Assembly: GCA_025350305.1 (NCBI GenBank)
Contig: JANXYC010000074.1
Span: forward strand, 1 to 41,272
Origin: Cyclobacteriaceae bacterium
Lineage (GTDB): Bacteria > Bacteroidota > Bacteroidia > Cytophagales > Cyclobacteriaceae
Reading direction: 5' to 3'
Length of the DNA stretch: 41,272 bases
How positions within the stretch are numbered: position 1 is the stretch's first letter; each line of letters opens with the position of its first letter. Positions 1-6,920 of this stretch are shown piece by piece. Both the position numbers and the translations under genes were made by a program. A model generated the notes under the pieces. That model saw only the letters and a list, made by a program, of their open reading frames with translations, had not been told where the DNA came from and did not search any database.

Positions 1-1
1 G

Positions 2-673
2 GATCTACTACCAAGAGACGGAAAGTTTAAAAGTAAATTGAAGGGTCTTGAAATAAAATATGAATACAAGGACGACACAACAATTCAGATAAAAAATACT
101 TTCATGAATTGCGTTGATTCATCGTCCGGATTTACATGGCACACTCATCCGAAGCATGACTTAGCCATACTGAAATTTAACGATTTCAAAACAATAGCCT
201 ATTCTGAACATTCCATTTTTGCAAAGGACAACGGCAAAATTCAGCAAGGTAAATTATTGTGTAGACTGGGTTTCCCCTTTCCGGAATTCACAAATTTTAA
301 ATACAATGAACAATCCGATGACATAGAATGGTTGAATGAGGGCGTTATTAATTCTCCAAGATTTCCTTTAGAGGGTATGATTACAAGACATTTGGCTGAC
401 GAAGAAAATATTTTTGGCATCGAACTCAGTACACCTGGACTACGGGGGCAAAGTGGGGGGCCATTATTTGATGAAAATGGAATTGTATATGGCATGCAGT
501 TTTCTACAAAACATTTGCACTTGGGATTTGACTTGGAGGATACTGAAGTTATGATAAATGGAAAAATAAAAAAGGTTAACGATTACTCGTTTATCCATTT
601 AGGACAATGTATTCACGTTGATGTTATTAAGAAGTTTTTGAAGGATAAAAATATAAAATTTTACGAAGAGTAA
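2..673 (+). CDS. Trypsin-like serine peptidase, 5' end outside the window
   Basis: The reading frame is open to the left edge, so the internal TTG at 38 is not the start and the N-terminal part with the catalytic His is missing. Counting from that TTG, Asp41 in HDLAILK fits the S1 catalytic Asp and Ser139 in GQSGGPLFDENG is the nucleophile in the GxSGGP motif. A downstream V-x-G-M-Q strand fits the end of a chymotrypsin-fold barrel. This matches the trypsin-like peptidase (Trypsin_2/DegP-like) class; no PDZ domain follows, because the protein ends about 70 residues after the Ser. Base composition is visibly more AT-rich than in the genes to the right. Substrate and location cannot be told without the N-terminus. 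Confidence 0.8.
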   Translation, partial: DLLPRDGKFKSKLKGLEIKYEYKDDTTIQIKNTFMNCVDSSSGFTWHTHPKHDLAILKFNDFKTIAYSEHSIFAKDNGKIQQGKLLCRLGFPFPEFTNFKYNEQSDDIEWLNEGVINSPRFPLEGMITRHLADEENIFGIELSTPGLRGQSGGPLFDENGIVYGMQFSTKHLHLGFDLEDTEVMINGKIKKVNDYSFIHLGQCIHVDVIKKFLKDKNIKFYEE

Positions 674-876
674 AATATTTTTGGCCAGAGTTGTGTACTT
701 GAAGGGAAAATATTATTTGAACATTTTTGAAAACTTACCAGATTTATTCCTTTGCCTAATGGCCTAACTGCCCCTTTCCTCCAGAAAAAAGCAGGTAAGA
801 ATTGTGACACCGAAAGAGTATTGGGAGAATTGTAAACCTAATGTGTAAACAATCTGTGCCGCAGTTCCGAAGTGGA
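674..876. other. Intergenic stretch without recognisable gene
   Basis: About 200 bases between the peptidase stop and the hydrolase relic. It is AT-rich, with no convincing reading frame, hairpin or promoter. Confidence 0.5.
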
Positions 877-1034
877 TTCAGCCATTTTATGATCCGGAAT
901 TGATTGATTCGCAAAGTCAACAACATGCTTCACTACGTTTGCGGATCGCAAATTATGACCCAGCCCCTAGGTAGTGATCAATCGCGAGTTCTGCACGACA
1001 GCATTGAATCTCCAATGCGTGATGATGCGGTTTT
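877..1034 (-). pseudogene. Decayed 3' fragment of an alpha/beta hydrolase gene (copy of 4430-4586)
   Basis: This stretch aligns base by base with the 3' end of the intact hydrolase gene at 4430-4586, in the same orientation. My hand alignment counts about 20 differences over 158 columns, roughly 87 % identity. A one-base insertion near 1003 breaks the frame. The stop-codon region and everything upstream of the last ~52 codons are absent. It is therefore a relic of a diverged paralogue, not a fresh duplication. It ends about 60 bases before the PadR start codon. Confidence 0.85.
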
Positions 1035-1097
1035 TCCGCCTGACAACCTTCCAGACCGCCTTACGTATATTAACTGCAATTGCGAATAATATAGATT

Positions 1098-1451
1098 ATG
1101 AAGAAAACAAAACTCGGCGAGTTTGAAGAGCTGGTTCTGCTTACGGTGGCCTGCCTGCAAGAGGAAGCCTATGGCGTGGAAATCAAACGGGAGCTGGAAG
1201 AGCGACTAAAAGAGAAATTAAGCGTAGGGTCCATACAATCTGCGCTTAAACGCATGGAGCAAAAAGGGTTCTTGACTTCTGCCTTTGGAGAGGCTACTCA
1301 GAAAAGAGGAGGTAAACGTAAGCGTATATATACCGCTACTCCCTACGCCCACAGGATACTGGCAGACATGAAAGAGATAAGAGCCAGCTTATGGAATGCT
1401 ATCCCTGCAGTTATTGGGGCCAGGCTTGCCCATGAACTGAAAGCGATATGA
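1098..1451 (+). CDS. PadR family transcriptional regulator
   Basis: A 117-residue winged-helix protein with the PadR pattern: LGEFEELVLLTVACL helix, YGVEIKRELEERL, SVGSIQSALKRMEQKGFL recognition helix and a wing containing RGGKRKRIYTAT. PadR proteins are usually repressors that bind as dimers. The stop overlaps the start of the next gene by four bases (ATGA), so the two are translated together. In Bacteroidota this PadR type habitually sits directly before a permease of the kind that follows, and the pairing implies that it controls that transporter. The effector is unknown, and no clear operator was found upstream, where the sequence is a hydrolase relic. Confidence 0.9.
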   Translation: MKKTKLGEFEELVLLTVACLQEEAYGVEIKRELEERLKEKLSVGSIQSALKRMEQKGFLTSAFGEATQKRGGKRKRIYTATPYAHRILADMKEIRASLWNAIPAVIGARLAHELKAI

Positions 1452-4072
1452 TCCGACCTACCGATCCCGATAACTACCTGGGCAAGCCGCCCGGATGGCC
1501 GCTCAGATTCCTAAGGCTCTTTGTGAAAAAAGAATATCTGGAAGAGATCGAGGGCGATATGGAGGAAATCTTCCGCGACAATGTCGAGCGGGTATCTCTC
1601 AAAAGGGCCAAGCGAATTTATACCTGGGAAATGCTCAAGCTGCTCAGGCCGATCTTATTGAAGAATATGGAAGGGATTGAAAAACTAAATCAGTACGGCA
1701 TGTTCAAAAACTACTTCAAGGTTTCTCTCAGGGGTTTGATGAAAAATCCATTGAACTCATTCATCAACATATTTGGTTTGGCGGCAGCGATAGGCATTTG
1801 CGTCTTTCTTTATGCATTTGCCCAGTGGACATTCAGCACAGATCAATTTCATAAAAACAAGAACGAGGTATTCCTGACCACTTTTTTTGCCGACCGGGAT
1901 GGGTCCCTCCAGCAATACGGAATAACCCCCAGGCCGTTGGGTGAACTGCTCAGACACGATTTTGCCCAAATTAAAAAAGTCTGCCGGGTCGAAGACAGGA
2001 GTGTGGTGGTCAAGTACGATGATCATGTCTTTAACGAACGTATACGGTACACCGATCCCGAATTTCTGGAGATGTTCACCTTTCCATTGAAGTGGGGAGT
2101 TTCCAGTTCATTGGCAGACGTGAACAGCATTATCCTTAGTGAAAAAATGTCCATCAAGTATTTTGGAGAAGAAAATCCTATCGGTCAAAGTATCCTGATA
2201 CGATTTGATAAAGATCGCAGCAAGGCATTTAAGATCACCGGTGTTGCTGAAGACTTCCCCACCTCGCGAACGATTGACTTTGCCTTCCTGATCAACTTTG
2301 AAAACTTCCGCACCTCTGATCCAGGCTATAATTTCCATGACTGGAGCCGATTGGTAAATGCTACACTGATACAAGTTGGCCATCCGGATGATCTGAAGTC
2401 CATCGAGCGAGGAATGGATAAGTATAGAAAACTGCAAAACGAGGCGGTAAAAGAAGACCGGGCCATTTCTTCTTTCGCTTTCGAACCATTGGCAACGCTC
2501 CATAAAAGATCCGAAAACATAGCCGATGACATTTCCAGGAGTTCCGATAGCAACTATACCTCCGTCCTTTTCTTATCCATCATCGGCGTATTCCTGCTGG
2601 CCCTGGCTTGTTTCAATTATATCAACATCGCTATCGTCTCCGCGGCAAAAAGATTAAAGGAGATCGGCGTAAGAAAATCAATAGGAGCCACGCGTAGCGT
2701 TGTGATCCTTCAGTTTCTAATTGAAAACGTGGTGATCACCTGCTTTGCGTTGATACTGGGTCTCCTTTTGGGATGGACCGTGGTTATTCCCTGGTTTGAG
2801 AACTTATGGCATTTCAATATGGGGTTCAGGTTAAACGATTTCAACCTTTGGATCTACCTCCCCACCCTGCTGCTCATCACCGGGGTCGCCTCCGGCATCT
2901 ATCCTGCTTTTTATATTTCACGATTCGAGGTAGTAGGAATCCTGAAGGGATCGGTCAGGTTTGGGAATAAAAACCCGCTGACTAAAATATTTTTGGGAGT
3001 ACAATTGGTGTTGGCGTGCATTTTTATAACCATGGCCGTCGCGTTCACACAAAACACGAATTACCTGGCCCATAGAGGCTGGGGGTACAACCAGGATGAA
3101 GCTCTTTATGCGGTGGTTCCAGATCAGCAGGCATATGAAAAATTGAGTGCCTTGATGACACGCAATCCCAATGTCTTAGCCATTTCAGGATCTGCCCACC
3201 ACCTGGGCAAAAGCCAGGCGACCACCGTTTTACATTTCCCCGACCGTGAGTATGAAGCCGATCAATTATCCGTGGACGCGAATTATTTCGAAACGATGGG
3301 GTTACAGCTGGAAGCGGGACGAGGTTTCAATGACTATGATGGCAGCGACAAGCAGGCCGTGGTGGTGAATGATCTTCTTGTCAAAAATATGGCTTGGGAA
3401 AACGCCATCGGTAAACTTTTCCGTATCGACAGTATCCAGTATGAAGTGATCGGTGTGTTAAAAGAATTTCACAGCTACAGCTTTTCCAAGCCGGTTCGAC
3501 CTACCATTTTCAGGGTAGCTGCAAAGGAAGATTACCGGTTTTTGTCCATGAAAGTGAGAAGTGGTTCTGAAGTCGAAACCTACAAGACGCTGCAGGCGGG
3601 ATGGGCAGCGCTTTTTCCGGAAACTCCTTTCAATGCCGGCTTTCAAGAGGACGTGTGGGGTTTTTATTATCAGGAAATAGAAATTCATGGCCACGTCTGG
3701 CGTGTGTTCGCTTCCGTTGCCGTGGCACTGGCAAGTCTGGGTCTATATGGCCTGGTAACCCTGAACGTATCCGGAAGGCTAAAAGAATTTAGCATTCGGA
3801 AAGTACTGGGAGCCGGAGTTAAAAATATTGCCGCAAACATCATCAATCAATATCTAATTCTGTTTGCGGTGGCCCTGACCATTGGCGCTCCAGTCAGTTA
3901 CATATTAATAAAGCTCCTTATCGATTTTGCTTATAAGTACCACATGCCGGTCACATTTTGGAGCGTTTCCATTGGTGTAGGAATACTGGTATTCATTTTA
4001 TTGGCCACCGTCTCTACCCAAATCAGGAAGGTAGTAAATACCAATCCAGTGAATGGGCTGAAAGTGGACTAG
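1448..4072 (+). CDS. ABC transporter permease, MacB/FtsX type with PadR-linked prefix domain
   Basis: 874 residues. Residues ~10-80 form the soluble prefix (PPGWPLRFLRLF, LEEIEGDMEEIF, KRAKRIYTWEMLKLLRP) found on permeases next to PadR regulators. Then comes the duplicated MacB architecture: membrane helix ~104-127, periplasmic domain to ~365, helices ~369-393, 420-450 and 466-490 (FtsX domain), a second copy with helix ~514-537, periplasmic domain, and helices ~752-775, 798-820 and 834-858. The ERLKEIGVRKSIGA-type coupling motif occurs in both halves (RLKEIGVRKSIGA; RLKEFSIRKVLGA). Such permeases act as mechanotransmission-type transporters with a separate ATPase, but no ATPase gene is present in this window. 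Substrate unknown. Confidence 0.9.
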   Translation: MIRPTDPDNYLGKPPGWPLRFLRLFVKKEYLEEIEGDMEEIFRDNVERVSLKRAKRIYTWEMLKLLRPILLKNMEGIEKLNQYGMFKNYFKVSLRGLMKNPLNSFINIFGLAAAIGICVFLYAFAQWTFSTDQFHKNKNEVFLTTFFADRDGSLQQYGITPRPLGELLRHDFAQIKKVCRVEDRSVVVKYDDHVFNERIRYTDPEFLEMFTFPLKWGVSSSLADVNSIILSEKMSIKYFGEENPIGQSILIRFDKDRSKAFKITGVAEDFPTSRTIDFAFLINFENFRTSDPGYNFHDWSRLVNATLIQVGHPDDLKSIERGMDKYRKLQNEAVKEDRAISSFAFEPLATLHKRSENIADDISRSSDSNYTSVLFLSIIGVFLLALACFNYINIAIVSAAKRLKEIGVRKSIGATRSVVILQFLIENVVITCFALILGLLLGWTVVIPWFENLWHFNMGFRLNDFNLWIYLPTLLLITGVASGIYPAFYISRFEVVGILKGSVRFGNKNPLTKIFLGVQLVLACIFITMAVAFTQNTNYLAHRGWGYNQDEALYAVVPDQQAYEKLSALMTRNPNVLAISGSAHHLGKSQATTVLHFPDREYEADQLSVDANYFETMGLQLEAGRGFNDYDGSDKQAVVVNDLLVKNMAWENAIGKLFRIDSIQYEVIGVLKEFHSYSFSKPVRPTIFRVAAKEDYRFLSMKVRSGSEVETYKTLQAGWAALFPETPFNAGFQEDVWGFYYQEIEIHGHVWRVFASVAVALASLGLYGLVTLNVSGRLKEFSIRKVLGAGVKNIAANIINQYLILFAVALTIGAPVSYILIKLLIDFAYKYHMPVTFWSVSIGVGILVFILLATVSTQIRKVVNTNPVNGLKVD

Positions 4073-4078
4073 GATCAG

Positions 4079-4165
4079 GATTTTTAGGATTGGAGGATTG
4101 ATCAGAATAATAAAATGCTGCCTGGGAATAGGATTTGAAGATTACAGGATTGGTGAAGGTCAGAT
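4079..4165. repeat. AGGATT-rich interspersed repeat, copy 1
   Basis: After the permease stop the sequence repeats the hexamer AGGATT several times (starting GATCAGGATTTTTAGGATTG). The same wording occurs at 5960-5995, and in reverse complement at 6034-6060. This is a dispersed non-coding repeat of the kind common in Bacteroidota. Confidence 0.6.
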
Positions 4166-4213
4166 GCACAAGACTCGTGCGTCTATAACCAATAAATTGA
4201 AAATCAAAACAAC

Positions 4214-4405
4214 ATGCAACTACTAACGAAAGGTCTGCTTACCGTAAAATTCCTTATTCTTTCTTGCATCTGTTTGTTTGGTCAATCATCCATTGATAGA
4301 GGCAAAGCCTTTTATGAATCCAAGAAATACCAGGAGGCAGAAAAAGTATTTAAAGCAGTTGCCCGAAAAGCCAGCGAGTATGCAGCAGCCCAATACTCTG
4401 ATTAG
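4214..4405 (+). pseudogene. Truncated secreted TPR protein
   Basis: A 63-residue frame starts with a good signal peptide (positive start, hydrophobic LTVKFLILSCICLFGQS) followed by one tetratricopeptide-like motif (ARGKAF-type start: RGKAFYESKKYQEAEKVFKAVARKASEYAAAQY). TPR proteins of this type are normally several hundred residues. This frame stops with TAG immediately beside the stop codon of the convergent hydrolase gene, so the remainder appears to have been lost at a rearrangement junction. It could still be expressed as a short secreted peptide; I consider that less likely. Confidence 0.55.
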
Positions 4406-5284
4406 TTAACCCGTGACAGTCGTAACGTTTTCAACCATTTTTTGATCCAAGGTTGATTTATTCACAAAGTCAACAACGTGCTTTACTACATCTGCGGATC
4501 GCAAATTATGACCCAGCCCCGAGGTAGTGATCATTCGTGAGTTCTGCACGACAGCATGAATTTCCAGTGCCTGATGATGCGGTGTTTCTTTATCGTGTTC
4601 ATCGTGAATGATAAGCGTGGGTATTTGTATTGCTTTGGCAAACCTTGTCGCAGAATAGTATTCCGGGAGGTGATGGATAATTTTCTGAAAAGATTGATAA
4701 ATGGCCCGCATCGTCCTCGTTGACAGTCCGAGCATTTGCTGATAGAGTTTCGTAAAATCCTTGACTTCGCCCGGTGTTCCGGTAATAACAAGTTGCTGAA
4801 CGCTTAATGACGGAACACGGAAGAGAGTATAAAGTATCGCAAAACTCCCAAGCGAATGACTGACGATGGTATTGACAGGCTCAATACTATAGAGGAAAGA
4901 CTCAATGACGTTGCTGTAGATGGGAAGATGCAAATACGTACCACCGGAGAGACCATGACCAGGTGCATCCAGCGCATACATGGTGAATTCTTGTTTCGAA
5001 AAGGATTCAATATAATTTTTCCAGCGGACGCTGTGACTTTGCCATCCGTGTAGAAAAAGAATTTTCTTTTCCCCCGATCCCCATCGATAGACCTGGATGG
5101 TCGTGCCCTCGCATTCAAAGCTGGACTTCTCGGCAGAATCCAAAAAATTTCGCTGATGGTCTTTCAACGAAACGCGCCGGGGGGTGCAGAAGAGATAAAA
5201 ACCCTTTCGACCCGCTGAACTTGGCGAAGCGAGCGCCAGGATGTTCAGCCACAGTCCAATTAGTTTGACGACAATTCTTTTCAT
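4406..5284 (-). CDS. Alpha/beta hydrolase
   Basis: 292 residues with a complete alpha/beta-hydrolase core: oxyanion-region LFLHGW (76-81), DAPGHGLSGG (106-115), nucleophile Ser144 in SHSLGS, acid Asp231 in HDEHDKETP and His259 in SGLGHN. The first ~25 residues are hydrophobic and basic and may be a signal or membrane anchor. Substrate cannot be predicted. The TetR gene lies directly upstream on the same strand, and a perfect palindrome in the 48-base gap (5299-5316) matches one before tetR, so this hydrolase is probably the TetR target. A decayed copy of its 3' end lies at 877-1034. Confidence 0.88.
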   Translation of the reverse strand: MKRIVVKLIGLWLNILALASPSSAGRKGFYLFCTPRRVSLKDHQRNFLDSAEKSSFECEGTTIQVYRWGSGEKKILFLHGWQSHSVRWKNYIESFSKQEFTMYALDAPGHGLSGGTYLHLPIYSNVIESFLYSIEPVNTIVSHSLGSFAILYTLFRVPSLSVQQLVITGTPGEVKDFTKLYQQMLGLSTRTMRAIYQSFQKIIHHLPEYYSATRFAKAIQIPTLIIHDEHDKETPHHQALEIHAVVQNSRMITTSGLGHNLRSADVVKHVVDFVNKSTLDQKMVENVTTVTG

Positions 5285-5298
5285 ACAACTCGGTTTAT

Positions 5299-5316
5299 AG
5301 ATACCAATCGGTATCT
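5299..5316. promoter_or_regulatory. Probable TetR operator before the hydrolase
   Basis: Perfect inverted repeat with AGATACC and GGTATCT arms around a 4-base spacer (AATC), 15 bases upstream of the hydrolase start. The same 18-base pattern with one arm mismatch lies in front of tetR at 5931-5948. Confidence 0.75.
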
Positions 5317-5332
5317 TGGTGGATAAAAAAAT

Positions 5333-5923
5333 TTAGACTTCCAGTTCTTCCATGATCGTTTCCAAATGTTGGATCGTCATCTTGATGTCTGCGTTATTGC
5401 CTCGCAATTTGCTCATCATGATGGCGCCCTCCAGCATGGCGATGATGACGGAGGCATAATATTCTTTCTGAATGTTCGGTTTCAACTGACCGTACTTGAT
5501 CCCATTGTCCAGAAGTCTTACGATAGCATCGCGGAGCATATCAAGGATCACTACCGCTTGCTTGCGCAGTACCGGATGGGAATCGTCCGCTTCGGTGGAT
5601 GCATTCAACAAGGGGCATCCACCTTTTACCGGTGGATTGCTGATGTACGTTTCGAAAAAACTGAAAAGTGCTTTCAATTTTCCTGATGCGGTGGTTTGCG
5701 CCTTGATACGTTCCCGGATCTTGTCAAACATTATTTGAGAAAGATGAAGCAGGGCCTCTTTCTCCAATTGATTCTTGTTCTTGAAGTGCCGGTAGATGGC
5801 CCCTTTGGTCAATCCCGTTGCGGTCGTAATGTCGCTGATGGAGGTAGCCTTGTAGCCCTGTGTGTTAAACAAGCTACCCGATTGTTTCAAAATCGCTGCT
5901 TTTGTGATTTCTGGTTGTCTCAC
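5333..5923 (-). CDS. TetR family transcriptional regulator
   Basis: 196 residues. The N-terminal TetR helix-turn-helix is clear (ITKAAILKQSGSLF, ATSISDITTATGLTKGAIYRHFKNKNQLEKEAL). The C-terminal ligand domain contains GGCPLLNASTEADDSHP, typical of the AcrR/YxaF-like group. The start is GTG at 5923; an in-frame stop lies three codons upstream, so no longer form exists. A palindrome at 5931-5948, eight bases before the start, suggests autorepression, and its twin before the downstream hydrolase suggests joint control. Inducer unknown. Confidence 0.93.
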   Translation of the reverse strand: MRQPEITKAAILKQSGSLFNTQGYKATSISDITTATGLTKGAIYRHFKNKNQLEKEALLHLSQIMFDKIRERIKAQTTASGKLKALFSFFETYISNPPVKGGCPLLNASTEADDSHPVLRKQAVVILDMLRDAIVRLLDNGIKYGQLKPNIQKEYYASVIIAMLEGAIMMSKLRGNNADIKMTIQHLETIMEELEV

Positions 5924-5930
5924 AACTCAA

Positions 5931-5948
5931 AGATACCGATCAGTATCT
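5931..5948. promoter_or_regulatory. Probable TetR operator before tetR
   Basis: AGATACC and AGTATCT arms around GATC, differing from a perfect palindrome at one position. It has the same length, spacing and arm wording as the site at 5299-5316, and lies eight bases upstream of the GTG start. Confidence 0.75.
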
Positions 5949-5961
5949 AAAAAACTAACAG

Positions 5962-6058
5962 GATCAGGATTTAAGGATTCGAGGATTTTCAGGATTACAG
6001 TGGCGAACCGCTCCTATTTTTTTGAATGCAAGAATCCCTTAATCCTTAAATCCTGGTC
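5962..6058. repeat. Long inverted repeat with AGGATT units (possible terminator of the SDR gene)
   Basis: GATCAGGATTTAAGGATT at 5962-5979 pairs with its reverse complement at 6041-6058 over 18 bases with one G-U pair; the loop is about 60 bases. The left part is a second copy of the AGGATT repeat seen at 4079. It lies downstream of the SDR stop on that gene's strand and could end or stabilise its transcript. Confidence 0.65.
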
Positions 6059-6080
6059 AATCCTGGTCAATCCTGGTCAA
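6051..6080. repeat. Three tandem copies of a 10-base unit
   Basis: TCCTGGTCAA occurs three times in a row without a change, followed by TTTTGATCAA, which contains the SDR stop codon. The tandem abuts the right arm of the inverted repeat. Confidence 0.9.
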
Positions 6081-6086
6081 TTTTGA

Positions 6087-6851
6087 TCAATACGGGGATG
6101 GGCTTACACTTGTCCAGCCCCCATCGATTACCAGGGTTTGTCCGGTAATGTGGCCCGCCTGGGGCGAAACCAAAAATAAGGCAGCGTTTGCAATGTCTTC
6201 GGTACTGGCGGGTTTGCCGATAGGCGTTATAGCGGACCAGGTCTTCTCATAGGCTGGATCATTGCCTGTTCGCTCGGTGAGGGTTGCACCGGGGGCGATC
6301 GCATTCACGGTAATTTTATACGGAGAGAGTTCAATCACCAGCGTTTTTGCCAGCATTTCCAGCGCAGCCTTACTCATGCCATACGCTGAAAGATTTTTAT
6401 GCGCCTGATGGCCGGTAACCGATGACATGAAGAGCATGCTTCCACCCGTTCCCTGGTTTTTCATTTGATTCGCTGCAGCCTGGGCAAGAAAAAAACTGCC
6501 GCCGAGATTCACCTTCATTACAGTGTAGAAATCTTCTGGTTTGTAATCGAGGAAATCACCAAAAAGTGTAATGCCTGCATTGGCAACAATTATATCGAGC
6601 TTGCCATAGTGCTGAACAGTCTCATCTACCATTCGTTGAATGAAATGGACATCCGAAGCATCTCCCGCAAAGGAAATGCAATTTCCTTTTTCACCGCGGA
6701 TGGAATCAGCCGATGCTTCTGCTAATGTCTCTTCGATGTCATTGAGCACCACGCTGGCCCCCTGCCTCGTCAATTGCCGGCAGATCTCCCGTCCAATTCC
6801 CTGCCCCGCGCCGGTTACAATGGCAACCTTGTTTTGGAAAGTTTTTTGCAT
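6087..6851 (-). CDS. SDR family NAD(P)-dependent oxidoreductase
   Basis: 254 residues, classical short-chain dehydrogenase length. Cofactor motif TGAGQGIG at 13-20, Asp38 after the second strand (NAD preference by family rule), NAG at 91-93, catalytic Ser144, Tyr157 and Lys161, and C-terminal GQTLVIDGGW. The best general match is the 3-oxoacyl-ACP reductase/glucose-1-dehydrogenase-like group, which is not substrate-specific by sequence. It follows the IlvD/Edd dehydratase on the same strand after 69 bases, so I infer a sugar or sugar-acid dehydrogenase acting in the same route; this is not proven. Confidence 0.92.
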   Translation of the reverse strand: MQKTFQNKVAIVTGAGQGIGREICRQLTRQGASVVLNDIEETLAEASADSIRGEKGNCISFAGDASDVHFIQRMVDETVQHYGKLDIIVANAGITLFGDFLDYKPEDFYTVMKVNLGGSFFLAQAAANQMKNQGTGGSMLFMSSVTGHQAHKNLSAYGMSKAALEMLAKTLVIELSPYKITVNAIAPGATLTERTGNDPAYEKTWSAITPIGKPASTEDIANAALFLVSPQAGHITGQTLVIDGGWTSVSPSPY

Positions 6852-6920
6852 CTGATTCAGAAATAGCTGTTGAATATTTTGGGCAACCGATTACACTGAT
6901 TACCACTTACCGATTACCTT

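Noticed and set aside
978..1160. 60-residue minus-strand frame over the hydrolase relic and padR start
   Set aside because: It joins the frame-broken relic to the antisense of padR; not a gene.
6051..6080. Possible CRISPR from three equal repeats
   Set aside because: The units are 10 bases, directly adjacent and without spacers; no cas genes are present.
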